Below the pieces are notes generated by a model, which searched no databases, was not told where the DNA came from, and worked only from the letters and a program-made list of their open reading frames with translations. This document shows, one piece after another, positions 5,671 to 8,939 of a DNA stretch of 8,939 nucleotides. The first letter of the stretch is position 1. Each line of letters opens with the position of its first letter. This stretch comes from JBDTMT01 sp033764095 (GTDB lineage Bacteria; Desulfobacterota; Binatia; HRBIN30; CADEER01): assembly GCA_033764095.1 (NCBI GenBank), contig JANRJF010000294.1, positions 1 through 8,939 of the forward strand, in the 5' to 3' direction. The position numbers were made by a program, and so were the translations under genes.

Positions 5671-6048
5671 TTACTGCATGCCACCCAGGGTGCTGTTGTA
5701 GGAGAAGGTCTTGCCCGAGCCGCTGGTCGAGTTGGACGTACCAGTAAATGACGGATTGGCGCCCGCGGCGCCGGTCATCGCGATGGCGACCGTGTCCGAC
5801 AGCTGGAAGCCCGGCAGGTTGGTCTCGCAGGCGGCGTTGGCGCAGGTCACGTACGCCTGGTTGGTGGCGAAGACGGCTTCCTCGGAGGTCGCGGCGTTGC
5901 GCAGGTCCGAGTTGGCGCGCGCATCGAAGCCGCGCTGCCGGTACGAGGCGAACTGCGGGATGGCGATGGCGGCGAGGATGCCGATGATCGCGACGACGAC
6001 GAGCAGTTCGATGAGCGTGAAACCCTTGCTGTCCTTGAGAGCCTTCAT
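5671..6048 (-). CDS. pilA: Type IV major pilin, first copy (promoter-proximal)
   Basis: This is a 125-aa class IVa prepilin with leader MKALKDSKG, a cleavage site before F10, Glu at mature position 5 and a standard hydrophobic N-terminal helix ending AAIAIP. By eye the first 58 mature residues line up without gaps with Geobacter sulfurreducens PilA, and aromatic residues fall at mature positions 1, 24, 27, 32, 51 and 57 in both. Unlike that short pilin, this one continues for a further Ser/Thr/Gly-rich 58 residues ending GGMQ. The start is clear: AGGAGG (6062-6057) sits 8 nt before ATG 6048. It is the first gene after the sigma-54 promoter at 6228-6245 and so is probably the most highly expressed pilin. 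A second copy with 123 of 125 identical residues follows 139 bp downstream. Confidence 0.97.
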   Translation of the reverse strand: MKALKDSKGFTLIELLVVVAIIGILAAIAIPQFASYRQRGFDARANSDLRNAATSEEAVFATNQAYVTCANAACETNLPGFQLSDTVAIAMTGAAGANPSFTGTSNSTSGSGKTFSYNSTLGGMQ

Positions 6049-6218
6049 GGTGTTTTCCTCCTGAGATTCGGTCTGTCCGACCGGGTCATTGGTTGCGTAA
6101 CGTCACGTGGTGCTCGGCGTGTATGCGCTGCGCGATGCGCCTAGGGCGGAGCATTCGCTCTCTCCATCCGAACCCTCCTTGCGTCCTCCGAATCCTCGTC
6201 ATCTCGACCGCGTGTGGC
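6049..6218 (-). promoter_or_regulatory. Long 5' leader of the pilin transcript
   Basis: If transcription starts about 12 nt after the -12 element, the first pilin has an untranslated leader of roughly 170 nt. Close to the ribosome site it holds a small perfect hairpin, CGGTC/GACCG (6069-6073 with 6079-6083) with a 5-nt loop. AGGAGG (6062-6057) lies 6 nt past it and is free of the stem. I recognise no riboswitch. Short reading frames in this region lack ribosome sites and pilus-related features. Confidence 0.5.
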
Positions 6219-6227
6219 CTTTCGAAA

Positions 6228-6245
6228 ATGCAAGGCGTGTACCAA
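6228..6245 (-). promoter_or_regulatory. Sigma-54 (-24/-12) promoter of pilA pair
   Basis: The minus strand reads TTGGTACACGCCTTGCAT from 6245 to 6228. This fits the sigma-54 consensus YTGGYAYRNNNNTTGCW at every defined position, with the required GG (6243-6242), 10-nt spacing and GC (6231-6230). It lies about 180 bp upstream of the first pilin and about 130 bp downstream of the gene for a sigma-54 activator. Sigma-54 control of pilA through PilR is well established in Pseudomonas, Myxococcus and Geobacter. The predicted start is near 6218. Confidence 0.88.
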
Positions 6246-6286
6246 GGGGTGTGCGGGCTGGAGGTGCCAGGCGACACAGCGAAGTG

Positions 6287-6311
6287 CCGTGGTCGCGCAG
6301 TGTCACCACGG
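6287..6311. promoter_or_regulatory. Inverted repeat upstream of sigma-54 promoter
   Basis: CCGTGGT (6287-6293) is repeated in inverse as ACCACGG (6305-6311) across an 11-nt spacer. Its centre is about 80 bp upstream of the predicted pilin start, where enhancer sites for sigma-54 activators usually lie. GTGTC, the core reported for PilR sites in Pseudomonas, occurs on the plus strand at 6300-6304 and on the minus strand at 6277-6273. Alternatively the repeat is a weak 3' hairpin of the activator mRNA, whose stop is 61 bp away. There is no T-run. Confidence 0.4.
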
Positions 6312-6371
6312 GGGGAGAGTGCCGTAGAACGTCACCGGCGGACGCAAGAATCACACTATTCATGACGCTGC

Positions 6372-8488
<2,117 letters not shown>

Positions 8489-8492
<4 letters not shown>

Positions 8493-8939
8493 CCGATGAC
8501 CGAACCGAGCTTGAAGATCGGCAGATACATCGAGATGACCAGGCCGCCGATGATGATGCCGAGGAAGAGGATGACCAGCGGCTCCATCAGGGTGGTGAGG
8601 TTGGCGACCATGTTGTCGACCTCGTCCTCGTAGAACTCGGCGATCTTCTGCAGCATCGCGTCGAGTGCGCCGGTCGACTCGCCGACCGCGATCATCTGGC
8701 AGACCATCGGCGGGAACACCTTGCTCTGCACCAGCGGCTCGCTGATCGAGTTGCCCTCGCTGATGCTCAGGCGGGTCGCCAGCACGGCGCGCTCGACCAC
8801 CTTGTTGCCGGAGGTCTTGGCGGTGATCAGCAGCGCGTCGAGGATCGGCACGCCGGACGACACCAGGGTGCTGAGCGTGCGCGTGAAGCGCGCGATCGAC
8901 GACTTGCGGATGAGGTCGCCGAACACCGGCGCCTGCAAC
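8489..8939 (-). CDS. pilC: Type IV pilus inner-membrane platform protein PilC, C-terminal part
   Basis: The last 150 codons are present; the gene starts right of the window (family length is about 400 aa). The sequence is the second T2SSF domain of the GspF/PilC family: PVFGDLIRKSSIARFTRTLSTLVSSGVPI at the left, VGESTGALD in the middle, and a final membrane helix within LEPLVILFLGIIIGGLVISMY followed by LPIFKLGSVIG at the terminus. PilC spans the inner membrane and couples the PilB and PilT motor ATPases to pilin addition and removal. The TTG near base 8938 is internal to the frame. Its TGA (8491-8489) overlaps the GTG of the activator gene, so the two are probably translationally coupled. 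Assignment is firm. Confidence 0.95.

Noticed and set aside
6252..6268. Second sigma-54-like site, TGGCAC on the minus strand
   Set aside because: The -24 half is good, but the correctly spaced -12 position reads CC where GC is needed.
6086..6365. Short open frames on both strands in the pilin promoter region
   Set aside because: No ribosome sites, no known motifs, and overlap with a consensus sigma-54 promoter; treated as non-coding.

Overview
This 8.9 kb window is GC-rich. It carries most of a type IV pilus locus on the minus strand, laid out much like the Myxococcus xanthus pil cluster (pilC, pilS/pilR, pilA, pilG, pilH, pilI). The pilin N-terminus resembles Geobacter PilA. Together these suggest a deltaproteobacterium-like lineage (Myxococcota, Desulfobacterota or Binatota type); the sequence alone cannot settle which. 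No tRNA, rRNA, CRISPR array, transposase or phage gene was seen.

In the direction of transcription (right to left): the 3' end of pilC (8489-8939) overlaps by 4 bp a 706-aa sigma-54 activator (6372-8492). This activator joins a PilS-like six-helix membrane sensor and a PAS-like region directly to a PilR-like AAA+ and Fis-type DNA-binding module, with no histidine kinase and no receiver domain. A 323-bp non-coding region follows, holding a textbook -24/-12 sigma-54 promoter (6228-6245) and a leader of about 170 nt. Then come two tandem pilin genes (5671-6048 and 5154-5531) whose products differ at only 2 of 125 residues although the genes differ at about 40 bases. Each is followed by a strong hairpin; only the second has the T-run of a full intrinsic terminator (5101-5133).

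Beyond the terminator lie a membrane-anchored TPR protein (4129-5046), an ABC ATPase (3101-4072, PilH-like), a TMTC-type GT-C glycosyltransferase with C-terminal TPRs (1219-3042), and an ABC-2 permease (452-1222, PilI-like). The glycosyltransferase sits between the two halves of the presumed ABC transporter and overlaps the permease gene by 4 bp. At the left edge the 3' end of an unrelated TPR gene (1-327, plus strand) converges on the operon, with a long inverted repeat between them.

Working model (inference): the membrane activator senses pilin levels or another envelope signal and fires the sigma-54 promoter of the pilin pair. Hairpins then step expression down from abundant pilins to scarce assembly and transport factors. 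The glycosyltransferase may modify the Ser/Thr-rich pilin tail. Three different palindromic repeats occur in the intergenic gaps, two of them at or next to start codons.
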